In this document: piece by piece, positions 13,341 through 25,562 of the stretch | Position numbering within the stretch: position 1 is the first letter of the stretch | Layout of the letters: every line of letters begins with the position of its first letter | Assembly (NCBI RefSeq): GCF_030445035.2 | Contig: NC_080677.1 | Coordinates: 104,219,513-104,283,512, forward strand | Length of the DNA stretch: 64,000 bases | Reading direction: 5' to 3' | From: Dasypus novemcinctus | Taxonomy: Eukaryota; Chordata; Mammalia; Cingulata; Dasypodidae | Notes under the pieces: model-generated | Seen by the model: only the letters and a program-made list of their open reading frames with translations | The model's database searches: none | Told to the model about the DNA's origin: nothing | Translations under genes and position numbers: made by a program

Positions 13341-13930
13341 TAATATAACACATAGAGAGTTGCACAAAGCCACCCTGGAAGGTGAATACCGCAAAGCAAG
13401 TTGCTATATGGTCCTTTGTGGGAACACAGGTTCAAGCACAACAGGAAATTTCCGCAAATGGCTATTTTATTATGTAGAACAAAGAGTCTAAAAGAGCAGG
13501 GGAAGAGATCCCATTGTAGCAAGTCTCTCAGGGAGGTCAACTGCTAGGGTCAAGTTTGGTGGAAGGCAATTCTGCATGCCCCAGCTCACATTCGAAAAGA
13601 GAGATAAGACTGTGCTGCCCAAGGATATGATATTTATACAACCCAGTGGAAAAGGGCCCTGCCATTAGAGTTCCTGCCCTGGTGAGAAACTGGACTGCTC
13701 ATTCTCAGTTACCAAGGTATGGTCGGGCCACTCCTGAGACCTGATCTCTCCTCTGAGCTGCAGAATGGAAACAGATTGAAACATCTGCATACAATAGAAA
13801 AGGAGGCAGGGGTAGGGGAGGCCACAAGGTGGCTTCCCCAGCAACTACCTAAAGGCAGCTGATATGAAAGGACTGGGCAAAAGGCAACTCCTTGTTTTGT
13901 GAGAATTTAGAATTGGAAACATGAGAAACC
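13340..13930 (-). mobile_element. ERV LTR-like segment (related to 59200-59770)
   Basis: Shares ordered blocks with 59200-59770: AGCACAACAG, a GCAGGGGAA-GA-TCCCATT block, GGGAGGYCAACTGC, and a GATATTTATAC segment followed by a CCCTGCCA block. On the minus strand it has a TATAAATATCA-type box near 13630 and an AATAAAA signal near 13465, in LTR order. The boundaries are approximate; TG/CA ends were not fixed. Confidence 0.5.
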
Positions 13931-14106
13931 CAAAGAGTTGTGGGTACTGACTTTTAAAGGTTTCAGTTGCTTATCTCCACTTCACTATTTGGATTCCTAT
14001 TCTATGATATTCTCTTTCCATAGCCTTCCTTTTCTTCTTCACTTTCCTTCCTTCCTAAGATGCTTCCAAAGTATGCTGTTTCCTTTACCTTTAGTTCTTT
14101 CTCTCT

Positions 14107-14120
14107 AAAGAACTGTGTAT
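14107..14120. repeat. Target-site duplication (left) of DAS SINE
   Basis: AAAGAACTGTGTAT, repeated at 14548-14561 directly after the SINE tail. Confidence 0.92.
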
Positions 14121-14547
14121 TGGGAAACAGACTTGGCCCAGTTGTTAGGGCCTCTGTTTACCACATGGGAGGTCCGCGGTTCAAACCCCGGGCTTCCTTG
14201 ACCCGTGTGGAGCTGGCCCGTGCACAGGGCTGGTGCACGCAAGGAATGCCCTGCCACTCAGGGGTGTCCCCCACGTAGGGGAGCCCCACGCACAAGGAGT
14301 ACGCCCCATAAGGAGAGCTGCCCAGTGTGAAAGAAAGTGCAGCCTGCCCAGGAATGGTGCAGCACACATGAAGAGCTGATGCAGCAAGATGACGCAACAA
14401 AAAGAAACAAAGATTCCCATGCCGCTGACAACAACAGAAGCGGACAAAGAAACAAGACGCAGCAAATAGACACAGAGAACAGACAACCAGGGTGGGAGGG
14501 GAGGGGGGAGAGAAATAAATAAAATCTTTAAAAAGAAAGAAAGAAAG
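14121..14547 (+). mobile_element. DAS-III type armadillo SINE (tRNA-derived)
   Basis: The 5' part is tRNA-like, with an A box near 14133-14150 (TTGGCCCAGTTGTTAGGGC) and a B box GGTTCAAACCC at about 14178-14188, the internal RNA polymerase III promoter. A GC-rich body with GTGTCCCCCACGTAGGGGAG follows, then an A-rich 3' part ending in an AATAAAATCTTT/(GAAA)n tail. A 14-bp target duplication flanks it. SINEs of this class borrow L1 proteins for mobility. The family is restricted to armadillos, which is the basis for the organism call. Confidence 0.95.
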
Positions 14548-14561
14548 AAAGAACTGTGTAT

Positions 14562-16145
14562 CCATGGAATGATTTTACAACCTAGTGTCAATAAACACTT
14601 TCATTGAACAAAGTTTGTGGCATGAATGATACTTATTTCTTTTCATTTCTTTTCAATGTATTTTTTGTCAACAGAAATACACATTATAAAGATGATTTTA
14701 AAAATATTAGAACACAAGAATCCCACGTTTCATACATGATGCACTCCTAGATTTCTCAGCTCTATAGCTTGTTGGTTGGTACATCCAATCTCTGATAAAA
14801 AAAAGAGATCATCAGGAAGAAAACTTCAAATAATTTTATATTTTGAGAAGATATAGTATTTTCCATGTATTTGTAACATTGTCAATGAACAGAACTGAGC
14901 ACTCCTTTTATGCCAAATGCCACATTAGTTATTGCAGGAATCTGGTAAATAAAACACTTGAGCTGTAAAAATCCTTCAGTAAATGAATATACAAAGTATT
15001 TTCACTTAAACACAATTAAAAAATAGTTAAGGCACAGTGGTATTAAAATATGGTAATTGGCATAGGATTCTAGAAATAACTAATGCAGTGAATTGACTAA
15101 AAACTTATATTGGAAAATGTAAAATAATGTAAATGTATTAAATATGTTTACCACAAAATAGGACAGCAATATTTCAGGTACATTTTGAATAAAGTATGAA
15201 CTTAAAAGATTTAAACCAAATTTCTTAGAAAATAGACTTTTGTCTAAGCCGATATGATTGTAACTTCTGTGGCAATAGTTTACACCTACACCACTGATAA
15301 ATCCATATACAATGACTTCTGACCATTGTGTGCAGATCACAAAACTCATCAATCCATATTTCAACGTCTTTCCTTCTGAATTTTTTCCCTCTATTTTATT
15401 GAGAAGACCAGGTTACCATTAAACCCCTGACAGTCCTCACAGAGTTCTGATGTCAAGCTATGAAAACAGTTATTCTAGCTTTATCATTTGCCCATTGGCA
15501 GACTCCTCAGGAAGCTGTGCTGGCAGATTTTAAATTGCCCTTGGGCCTGTCATAAAATTTACCTTCTAGAAGCTTGCATAGAATGGCTATTCCTTTTCTT
15601 TCACTCAGGTTCTTTTCATTATAAATTTTACTCAAACTTTATATATTTATGTAGTGGAAAATGCAAATCATCTTCAAAGGGCAAGAACCCTTTATTGCAA
15701 TAATACACATATATGATTCAACTTTAATTTGTTTCTAATAACCAAAGAAGTCTTCCCTCTGCCAATTCCCATTTAGAAAGAGTGAAGGGAATAATACTTT
15801 TCATGGAAATAATTCAAGTTTTGCTAGTTTTTAAAAATATTTCAATGTGTCAGTTAGAGAAAATAATTTGTGCCATTTGCCAACATTGCCAGTGCATCAC
15901 TTTTGGAATGTTATTTGAATTTACAATTCATTGTGTTTACCTCAAAGAAGGTGAATGTACCTGAGTTTATAATAATCTTTTGGTAAAAGATGTTGTCTTG
16001 GGTAAGGCAAAATAGTTTAGCTATTCACATTGTAATAAATAAATATCAATAAATAAAGATACCTGAAGTTCATTTGCAGTTTATCCCTCTCTTCTTTCTC
16101 CATCCAGATAATTATAGATTTATTTGCATTTTCTAGAATCCCATT
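14562..16145. other. AT-rich DNA, nothing recognised
   Basis: No coding potential or nameable repeat. Short frames such as those at 15488-15703 and 15782-15964 have no recognisable domains. Confidence 0.5.
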
Positions 16146-16149
16146 TTAT

Positions 16150-16520
16150 TAGCTTGCCAAGCTGCTATGACAGATACCACACAATGCATTGACTTCAAAA
16201 CAAGAATTTATTGGTTCATGGTTTTAGGGGATAGAAATCCAAAATGAAGGCATTAGCAAGGCCATGCTTTCACAGGGCAATGTCTCTCTCCTTGTGCCTG
16301 CTCTTCCAGTTTTCTGCTGACTTTGTAGCTTCTGGCTCCTCTATATCTTTCTTTTCAGATCCTGTCCAAATTTCTTCTACTTATAAAGGACTCCAGTGAC
16401 ACAGATAAAAGCACACCCTGATTCAGTTGGACCAAGACTTAACTAAAAATAACATCTTTAAAGGTCCCATTCACAAATGAATTCACACCAACAGGAATGT
16501 GAATTAAGATTAAGAACATG
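16150..16520 (-). mobile_element. MaLR/ERVL-type solo LTR, degenerate
   Basis: In antisense it follows the order of MLT1-like LTRs: a CTGCTATGACAGATACCAC block, CAAGAATTTATTGGTTCATGG (minus-strand AATAAATTC polyadenylation signal), a CTCTCTCCTTGTGCCTG-type middle, TTATAAAGGACTCCAGT, and AGGTCCCATTCACAAAT. The boundaries are approximate and no internal region is attached. Confidence 0.65.
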
Positions 16521-16544
16521 GTTTTTGTTGGGGTAAATTCAATA

Positions 16545-18704
16545 TTTCACAGACATGTACTTCACAATTTTGTGTCTGGCTTCCTTCACTCAGTGTAATG
16601 ATTTTGAGATTCACCATGTTAATGAGTATATTTACAGTCTGTTCCTTTTCATTTTTGAGTAGCGTTATGTATGGATATACCTCATCTTGTTAATCTAATC
16701 AACTGTTCACAGGTATTGGGATTGTTTAGAGTCTTCAACTAAAGAGAATAAAGCTAATATTAAATTTCATGTTTATCTTTATGTTGACATATACCTTGGC
16801 ATTATGTTTCCATTTACCTTGGGAAAATACATAGAAATGAAATGGCTAAGATTGTGGTAAGTATATGGTTTACTTATGGAATTCTAGGAAAATTCCAAAT
16901 ATTTTTCCAAAGTAGATATACAATTTTACATTCTTACCAGTAACACAGTAGAGTTTACTATCTCATGTCCACTCCAAAACTTGATATTGACAATCTTTAT
17001 GATTTTGGTCATTCCAATAAATCTGTGGTGATATCAAAATGTGTTTTTGATTTGTTGCATTTTTCACTTGATGAAAAACGATTTTAAGCAACTTTTCATG
17101 TGCTTAGTGACTATCCTTATATTTGTTTGTCCAAGCTTTTGTACTTTTTAATGTACTTTTAAAATTCAATGTGTTGGATTGAATTTTGTTTTCTTAATAG
17201 GGTCTTTTTAAATTCAATCTGTTGCACTGAATTTTGTTTTCTTAATAAGGACTTTTGAAGTGAGGTTTTTATTTTGATAAAGACTATATTTTCAATTTTT
17301 CATTTATGATTTGTTTTTTTGTGTGTTTTTCTAAGTCTGCCTACCCAAGGCAACAAAGATCTTCTCTTACATTTACTTCTGGGAGTTTCATAATTTTATA
17401 TTTTATATTCATGCTTAGGATCCATTTCCAGTAAATTTTTGTATTCATTTATTTTTCCCAAATAGGTAACTAGTTGTTCTAGGAAAATTGATTGCATAAT
17501 CTTTCCTTTGTCATTGAATTCCCTTGTTATTTCTGTTGATATTAATTGAAGGTATATGGGTGGGACTATTTCTGGATTCAATTTTGTTCCACTAATGTAA
17601 GAGTCTATTCTTTCACCAATACTATACCTTATGAAACACCTTGAAATTGAATGGTGTTATCAGTCAGCTGTGGGCTTCTTTTAAAAAGTATATTTGGTTC
17701 CTCTGGGTTTTTTGTATTTTCATAAAATTTTAGATTCAACTTGTCAATTTCTCAAAAAATGCCTATGGGTACTTGAATAGTTATTGCCTTCACTCAGCAT
17801 ATGAAAACTGACATTGTAACAATATTGAGTTTCCTAAACCGTAAACAGGTTATATCCAATTTATTTTAGTGTTATTTAATTTCAGTCAGCAATGTTCTCT
17901 CATTTTTAATGTAGAGATTTTTCATGGCACTTGTAAATTTATTTATATTTATTTATGTTGTTTTGTTCTATTGTGAATGAAATTTAAATAATTTTGGTTG
18001 TTCTCTGCCAGTTTAATAAAACATATACTAGCTTTTAGTATACAAACTGGGGATCCAGCATCCTTAGTAATTTTATTTATTAGCATTAGGAATTCAAAGG
18101 TACATTCCTTAATATCTTCTGCTTAAACAACTATGTCATATTCAAACAGGGAAGTTTGATTTCTTCTTCCTCCTCTCTTTTCCTTTTTTGTTGTTTTGTT
18201 TTTGTTTTTGTTTTTTAATCCTGATGTCTTCCATTTCTTTTCCTTGTGTCAATGAAATTGCTAGCATATGCACTACATTGTTTTAAAATATGTTGACAAT
18301 AATCATGTTTTTCTTGTGAAATTTTGTGGAAATGAATGTGTTTGTGTCAAATGCTTTTTCTCCATCATTTCATATGATCTTATGATTTTGCTTCTCTTGC
18401 CTGCTGATGTGATGGCACATTCATTAATTCTCCAATGTTGAAATAAACTTGCATATCTGGAATAAATCCACTTGCTTTTTTTACATATTTTTATATATTG
18501 ATGGGTTCTATTTGTTAATAATTTTATAAGGCTTTTTGTACCTATATTTATGAAATATACTGGCTTTTAATTTACATTTCTTACATAACTTTATCTGGTT
18601 TTGGTATTATTATAATGCTGAGCACATGGAGTAAATTAGAAAGTGTTTCCTCTGCTTCTATGTTCTAGAGCACAGAGAATTGGCATAATTTCTTCCTTGA
18701 ATTT
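16545..18704 (-). mobile_element. Old antisense L1, 3' part (first half, interrupted)
   Basis: Reverse-complement L1 sequence. It starts in the ORF2 C-terminal region (TCTGGCTTCCTTCACTCAG near 16573) and runs back through the RT domain. It breaks off near 18704, within RT sequence, where a younger antisense L1 begins, and continues near 25563. Every frame is interrupted. Confidence 0.8.
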
Positions 18705-21697
18705 TTTTAACGAATCAACTTTATTGATGCATATTAATAAAGCATAAATCCATCCAAAGTGTACAATCAATGTTATTTATTAATAGTATAATCACATAGT
18801 TGTACATTCATCACTTCTATCATTATTACAGCATTTTCATTATTCCAGTAATAATAATGATAATTAAAAAAACTCACCACTCTTCAATCTCTCTGTACTA
18901 CCTCTGCCTTACATATCCACAGTTCTGTTTCTGTTTCTCTAGTTTTTTGTATTTATATTTTATAAAAACAGTCTTATATATACAATATTACCCATATTCA
19001 TATTTAAAATGAAGTTTCGCTATGTTATACAGGTCCATGTAACATTTATTAGCTTTCCTTCTAGTAATATACATATCCATAGACTTTGCCTTTCAGTGAC
19101 TGTCATACCCATATAATAGTTCTATTAGTTAAAAGCATTCTAATGTGCTTTCCCAATTTCTATTCATTTCCAAAGATTTATAAACAATCTTTTTACCAAT
19201 TCTGCACAGATTAAACCTCAGCTTTCCATTCTCTACACTTCTTCTATGTTCTTCTGACCTATATCTAATTATTCACTCGATGAGTTTACAAAATATATTT
19301 AGTTCATAACAGCGCAATCCTACAGTATTTGTCCTTTTGTATCTGGCTTGCTTCATTCAACATAATGTCCTCCAATTTTATCCATGCTGTTATATGCTTC
19401 ACGACTTCATTTCTTCTTACAGCTGCATAATATTCTATCATTTGTATACACCACAATTTCTTTATCCATTCATTGGTTGATAGACACTTGGGTTGTTTTC
19501 ATCTACTGGCAATTGTGTATAATACCACTATGAACATTGGGTGTGCAGATGACTAATCATGTCAGTGCTCTCGGTTCACCTGGGTGTATACCTAGTAGTG
19601 GTATTGATGGGTCACATGACAAATCTATTTCCACGTTCCTTAGAAACTACCAAACAGTCCTTCATAGTGGCTGTACCATTCTACATTCCCAACAAAAGTG
19701 AGTAAGTGTTCTTACTTCTCCACATCCTCTTCAACTCTTGTAGTTTTCTGACTTTTTAATACTGGCCAATCTACTGGTTTGAAATGACATCTCATTGTAG
19801 TTTTGATTTGCACTTCTCTAATTGTTAGAAATGTTGAACATTCTTTCATAAGTTTTTTTGTTTGTTTATTTGCCATTTGTATTTCTTCTCTGGAAAATTG
19901 TCTGTTCAATCCTTTTGCCCATTTTTTATTTGTGTAATTTGGCTTTTTATTGTTGAATGATATGATCTCTTTATATATCATGGGTAATAAATCCTTATCA
20001 GATATGTGATTTCCAAATACTTTCTCCCTTTGAGTCAGCTGCCATTTCCCCCTTTTGACAAAGTTGTTTGAGGTGCAAAAGTGTTGAATTTTGAAGAGGT
20101 CCCTTTTATCTATTTTTTTTCTTTTGTAGCTTATCCTTCGTGTATAAGGTTTAAGAAACTACCACCTATCACAAGATGTTTTCCTACATTATTTTTTAGG
20201 AGTATTATGGCTGTTACTTTTATATTTAGGTCTTTGATCCATTTTTGGTTAATTTTTCTATAAGGTGTGAGATAGGGGTCCTCTTTCTTTCTTTTAGATA
20301 TGGATATCAAGCTCTCCCAGCATTATTTGTATAAAAGACTGCTCTGATTCAGCTGCAAGGGCTTGAGAAACTTGTCAAAAATCATTTGACCATAGATTTG
20401 AGGATCTATCCTGAGTTTTTTATTGAATTCCATTGGTGAATCTGTTTTTATGTCAGTACATGCTGTTTTCACCACTGTAGCTAAGTAATGTTTTAAGGCA
20501 GAAGGTGAGAGTCCAACTTTGTTCTTCTTTTTAAAGATATTTTTGGCTATTCTGAACCCTTTACTCTTCCAAATAAATTTGATAATTGGTTTTTCTATTT
20601 CTGCAAAAAAGGCTGTTGGGATTTTTGTTGGGATTGCTTTGAATCTGTAAATCAGTTTGGGTAGAATTGCTATCTCAATGATATTTAGTCTTCCAGTCCA
20701 TGAACATGGACTATCCTTCCAATTACTTAGGTTTTTTCTCTTTTACCAATATTTTATAGTTTTCTGAATACAGGTCCTTTATGTCCTTGTAACTTTATTA
20801 CTAAATATTTGATTCTTTTAGTCACTATTAATTAATGGAATTTTTCTGATTTCCTTATCAGATTGCTCACCAGTAGTGTATAGAAATGTTATTAATTTTT
20901 GCATGTTAGTCTTGAATCCCACGACTTTGCCAAACTCATCTATTAGGTTCTAGAAGTGTTGCAATGGATTATTCAGGATTCTAGATATAGAATCATATCT
21001 TCAATGAATAGTGAAAGTTTTACTTCTTCATTTCCTTTTTGGTGGCTTTTATTTCTTTATCTAGCCTAATTGCTCTAGCTAGAATTTCTAGCACAATATT
21101 GAATAACAGTAGTGATAGTGGACATCCTTGTCTTGGTCTTGATCTGTGGCAAAGATTTCATTATTTCAACCTTAGGTACAATGCTAGCTCTAGGCTTTTT
21201 ATATAAGTATTTTACTATATTGAGAAAAATTCCTTCTATTCCTATATTTTTTAGTGTTTTTATCAAAAAAGGATGCTACATTTTGTCAAATGCCTTTTCT
21301 GCATCAATTGAGAGGATCATGTGATTTTTCTTCTTCAATTTTTTAATATGGTTTATGATACTGAGTTTATTGTGTTGAGCCACCCTTAAATACCTGAGAT
21401 AAAACTTACATGATTGTGCTGTATAATCATTGTAAATGTGCTTTTAGATTCTGTTTGCAAGTATTTTGTTGAGGACTTTTGCATCTGTATTCATTTAAGG
21501 TAGCGGTCTGTAATTTTCTTTTTTCATAGTTTCTTTTCTGGTTTTGGTATTAGTGTGATTTTGACATCATAGAATAAGTTTTGTAGTGTTCTTTTCTGTT
21601 CCATTTTTTGGAAGAGCTTGACCAAGATTGGTTTTAATTCATCTTTGAATGATTGGTGGAATTCATCTGTGAAGCCATCTTGTCCTGGGCTTTTCAT

Positions 21698-21923
21698 CTT
21701 GGGGAGGTGTTTTTTTTCTTCTTTTTTAGGAGGTACCAGGGATTGATCCAGCACCTCATACATGGGAATCAGGCATTCAACCACTGAGCTACATCTGCTC
21801 CTCAATGAGTGTTAATTTTTCTTTGTTTTGTTTTTAGGAGGTACTGGGGATTGAACCTAGGACTTCATACATGGGAAGCAGATGCTTAACTACTTCAGCT
21901 TTGTCTGCTCCCTCTTTGGGAGG
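21698..21923. repeat. Imperfect target-site duplication flanking the SINE dimer
   Basis: CTTGGGGAGGT at 21698-21708 and CTTTGGGAGGT at 21913-21923 differ at one base. They are the two copies of the L1 target sequence, so the two SINE monomers between them arrived together. Confidence 0.75.
21709..21912 (-). mobile_element. Dimeric short tRNA-derived DAS-like SINE
   Basis: Two tandem monomers on the minus strand (about 21720-21802 and 21834-21912), each beginning GGGAGCAGAT-TAGCT-like and each with a B-box-like GATCAATCCC / GTTCAATCCCC and a GGTACCTCCT end before an A-rich tail. They resemble the short tRNA-Ala-like SINEs of armadillo. The A box of the downstream (21834-21912) unit is degenerate. 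Confidence 0.8.
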
Positions 21924-24132
21924 TTTTAGATGACTATTTCAATCTCTACTTGTGATTGGTTTGCTGAAGTCTTCTATTTATTCTAGGATTAGTATAGGTT
22001 GTGTGTTTCTAGGAATTTGTCCCTTTCATCTACATTGACTAGTTTTTTGGTATACACTTATTCATAGTGTCCTCTTCTGATCTCTCTTATTTCTGCAGGA
22101 TCAGTTGTAATGCTCTCCCTCTCAGTTATGATTTTATTTATTTGCATCTTCTCTCTTTTTTTTAAGCTAAGATTTTGTCAAATTTGTTGTTGTTCTCAAA
22201 GAACCAACTTTTTCTTAATTCTCTCTATTGTTTGTTGTTGTTGCTGTTTTTAATTTCACTTCATTCTCTATTATTTCTTTCCTTCAGTTTTGTTTGGAAT
22301 TAGTTTGTTCTTTTTTGTAGTTCCTCATGTGTGCATTCCATTTTAGTTCTTTCTTCTATAATGTAAACATTGAGACCTGTACATTTCCCTCTCAGCACTA
22401 CCTTTGCAGTATCCCATAGGTTTTGATATGCTGTGTTCTCCATTTTCATTCATCTCAAGTTATTTACTGAATTCTCTCACAATTTCTTTTTTCACCCACT
22501 GATTATTTAAGAGTTTGTTGTTTAATCTCCATATATTTATGAATTTTTCCTTTTTGTATCCATTAGGATTTCCAGCTTCATTCCATTATGATCAGAAAGT
22601 GTTTTGTATAATTTCAGTCTCTTTAAAATTATTGAGACCTGTCTTGTGACCAAACATATTGTCTACCTGGAGAGGGAGGGATCCCTGAGTACTTGAAAAG
22701 AGCACATATCTTGCTATTTTGAGGTATAATGCTCTATAAATGTTTGTTAGGTGTAGTTCATTTATCATATTATTCAAGCTTTCTATTTCTTTATTAATCC
22801 TCTGTCTAGATGTTGTATCCAATACAATACAAGAGTGGTGTATAGAAATTTCCAACTATTTTTGTAGAGATATCTATTTCTCCCTTCAGTTTTGTCACTG
22901 TGTGCCTCATGTACCTTGGGGCACTCAGGTTAAGTGCATAAATATTTAGTACATTATTTCTTGTTGCTGAATTACCCATTTTATTAATATATAATGACTT
23001 CTTCATCCCCTAAACAGTTTTGCTGTTGAAATCTATTTTGTCTGATATTAATATTGCTACTCTTTTTCAATTACTATTTGCATGGAATACCGTTTTCCAA
23101 CCTTTCACTTTTAACCCTGTTGTGTCCATATGTCTGAGATGGGTCTCTTTTAGACAACATCTAGATGACTCATTTTTAAAATGCATTTAGTCAATCAATG
23201 TTTTTGATTGGGGAGTTCAAGTCATTAACATTCAATGCTATTAATGTAAAAGCATTACTTACTTCATCCATTTTATCCTTTGGCTTTCTGTTGTAATGTC
23301 TTAGTATTGTCTCTCTTTATGCCCTTCAATTTACCTTTCCTAATAATCTTCAATTCTAACATCATTTCCAAATCTCTTGCCCTTGATCTTCCTTTCAGAC
23401 TCCAGCACTCCCTTTAGTATCTCTTATAATTCTCGTCTTTTCATAACATACACTATCAGTTTTTGTTTGTAAAGACTTTGAACTCAAACTCATTTTTAGT
23501 ATAGTTTAGCCAGATACAGAATTTTTGGCTAGCAGTTTTCCTATTTCATTGTCTATAGTAGATCATACCACTTTCTTCTTGCCTCCATGATTTGCAATGA
23601 AGGTCAGCACTTAAATCTTATTGAAGTTCCCTTATATGGGATGCTATATTTTTCTCTTGCTGCTTTCAAAATTCTATCTTTATCTCTGAGTTGCCATTCT
23701 GAGTAGTAGGTCTCTTGGAGTAGGTTGATGCAGATTTATTCTTTTCATGATGCATTATCCTTCTTGGATATTCATATTTATGCCTTTCATAAGGGTTGGG
23801 AAGTTTTCAGTCAGTATTTCTGCAAACATTCTTTCTGCCACTTTTCTATTTCCTTCTCATTCTCAGAAACTAATACCTCATATGTTTGGGTATTTTGCCT
23901 TGTCATTCAATTCCCAGAGATGCTGTTCCACTTTTTTCCATTCTTTTCTCTTTCTGTTCTGTCTTTTCCAGTTCAGTTGTTCTGCCCTTCATCTCACAAA
24001 TTCTGTCTCTGAGCAATTCAAATCTGCTCTTTTGTGCCTCTAATGCATTTTTCATCTTATTCCTTGTGTCTTTCATTGCCATCAGCTTTTACATTTTTTT
24101 GCAGGTTTTCAAATTATTCTTTATGCTGACCC

Positions 24133-24140
24133 AATGTCAT
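24133..24140. repeat. Target-site duplication (left) of the second DAS SINE
   Basis: AATGTCAT, repeated at 24632-24639 just after the SINE. Confidence 0.85.
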
Positions 24141-24631
24141 CTTTTAAAAAAAAAAGATTTATTTATTTCTCTCTCCCCCTCCCCTCCCCCTCCCCCTTCC
24201 CCCTTCCCCCTCCCCCCCTCCCCCTTCCCCTTCCCCCTCCCCCTTCCCTTCCCCCCACGCCCCCCCCCGTTGTCTCTGTGTCTATTTGCTGCATCTTCTT
24301 TGTCCGTTTCTGTTGTTGTCAGCAGCACAGGAATCTGTGTTTTCTTTTTGTTGTGTCATCTTGTGTCAGCTCTCCTTGTTTGTGGCACTATTCCTGGGCA
24401 GGCTGCACTTTCTTTCGCGCTGGGCGGCTCTCCTTTCTCCTTACAGGGCGCACTCCTTGCGCGTGGGGCTCCCCTATGCGGGGGCACCCCTGCATGGCAG
24501 GGCACTCCTTGCGAACATCAGCACTGCACGTGGGCCAGCTCCACACTGGGTCAAGGAGGCCCGGGGTTTGAACTGCGGACCTCCCATGTGGTAGACGGAT
24601 GCCCTAACCACTGGGCCAAGTCCACCGCCTA
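24141..24631 (-). mobile_element. DAS-III type SINE inserted in L1 ORF1, with expanded C/T tail
   Basis: Antisense copy of the armadillo SINE. The tRNA-like head lies at 24540-24631 (B box complement GGGTTTGAACTGC near 24566), the GC body at 24370-24540 and the A-rich/purine tail at 24141-24270. The tail has grown into an irregular (CCCTCCCCTT)n tract of about 100 bp (24165-24267). Flanked by AATGTCAT copies. The long + strand frame across it (23886-24632) is an artefact of the low-complexity tract. Confidence 0.93.
24165..24267. repeat. Pyrimidine-rich (CCCTCCCCTT)n-like microsatellite
   Basis: C/T-only tract within the SINE tail; irregular units of 5-6 bases. Confidence 0.9.
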
Positions 24632-25562
24632 AATGTCATTTTAAAATTCTTTATCTCTTTAGCTATATTTGCCTTCAATTCTTTGAATTGATTTAGAAGA
24701 TTTGTGTGATTATCATTGATTAGTTGTCTTAAATCCTATATCTCATCAGGATATTTGGTTTGATCCTTTGGCTAAGCCATATCTTCCTGTTTCCCTGTAT
24801 GGCTTGTAATTTTTTACCAAAGTGTGGGCATCTGAATATGTTGGCAAATTTATTCTGATGGTCAGTTTCTCTCTCACCTAGTGTTTTGTTTTATCACAGC
24901 TCTTTGATATTTTGGCTCTGCTTATTCTAAGACTGTAAAATTGCCCAGCCTAAATTATTAAAATCTGGCCATGGACTCACTTATAGGGAACAGCTTTTCT
25001 TCCTGGATTGTAGCTAAAGAGAGACTTAAAAGCAGGTCTTATAATTTCCTGGCTGGGCAGAAGATGATACTCAATGGCGAACTTTTCCAGGAAGGTATTT
25101 CTTTCTTGTGTTTCTGGTCTGTCCAGACCTGAGATTCAAATTGGGTTCTGCTGGCCAAATCCACTGCAGAGAAGCCCTCTGACTCAAACTCCTTCTTCCA
25201 TTGTAACTGCTGATAGGGAGGAAGATGTCTGTTCCTCCTATCTATTGATTGAGATGAGCCAGGGGTTTTAGCCAGGCTTAATGTTTTGAGGGTGAAGAAC
25301 AGGAGTCCTTCTCAGCCTCCACAGGTTTTTCATAATTCACATTTGTTGTTTTGGTTATTCATCTCTCTCTCCCTCACCCTCTGAGAGATGCACTGCACTG
25401 CCCTGGTCTCTTGGCACCCAAACTGATGTTGCTCCGATAGCTTTTGACCCATTCTCCATTGTTTTTGTGAGAGCGTTGAGCCCAGCCTGCCTATTCTGAT
25501 GTCATCTTCCCAAAACTTCTTCCTTAAACTTTTGGTAGTGTCACCAGGGACAACATATCTGC

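Larger units (their letters stand above)
19250..23150 (-). pseudogene. L1 ORF2 remnant (antisense)
   Basis: Minus-strand reading gives endonuclease sequence at about 23150-22600 (frame fragments with NVLNIYALN and STKIVGNFYTPL, matching the NIYAPN and GDFNTPL motifs, with Asp replaced by Asn in the latter) and RT sequence at about 21900-20900, including KMKSPGQDGFTDEF (about 21640-21690, the SPGPDGF-type motif). The C-terminal zinc-knuckle-side region follows at about 19700-19980. Frameshifts, stops and a SINE dimer break it. No active protein is possible. Confidence 0.85.
23290..24780 (-). pseudogene. L1 ORF1 remnant (antisense, split by a SINE)
   Basis: On the minus strand the C-terminal-domain region of ORF1p is seen near 23500-23600 (same EARR-W/LKE region as in the copy at 1085-10585). 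RRM and coiled-coil parts lie at about 23650-24130 and again after the SINE at 24632-24780. All frames are broken. Confidence 0.7.
18705..25562 (-). mobile_element. Younger near-full-length antisense L1 inserted in the old L1
   Basis: Reading the minus strand: 5'UTR (about 25562-24800), ORF1 remnant (about 24780-23290, interrupted by a SINE), ORF2 remnant (about 23150-19250, containing a dimeric SINE), and a short 3'UTR of about 0.5 kb (19250-18705). Flanking old-L1 sequence resumes on the far side, and the two edges carry similar short sequences (near 18690-18705 and 25563-25577) that may be the target duplication. Its 3'UTR is quite unlike that of the L1 at 1085-10585, so two L1 lineages are present. 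Confidence 0.82.

Noticed and set aside
14158..14591. Minus-strand frames of about 135 codons
   Set aside because: Antisense of the DAS SINE; similar frames recur in the SINE at 60092-60552, which shows they are repeat-derived.
23886..24632. 248-codon + strand open frame, the longest in the window
   Set aside because: It spans antisense L1 ORF1 sequence and an antisense DAS SINE; its Pro/Leu/Ser-rich middle is the C/T microsatellite. Not a gene.
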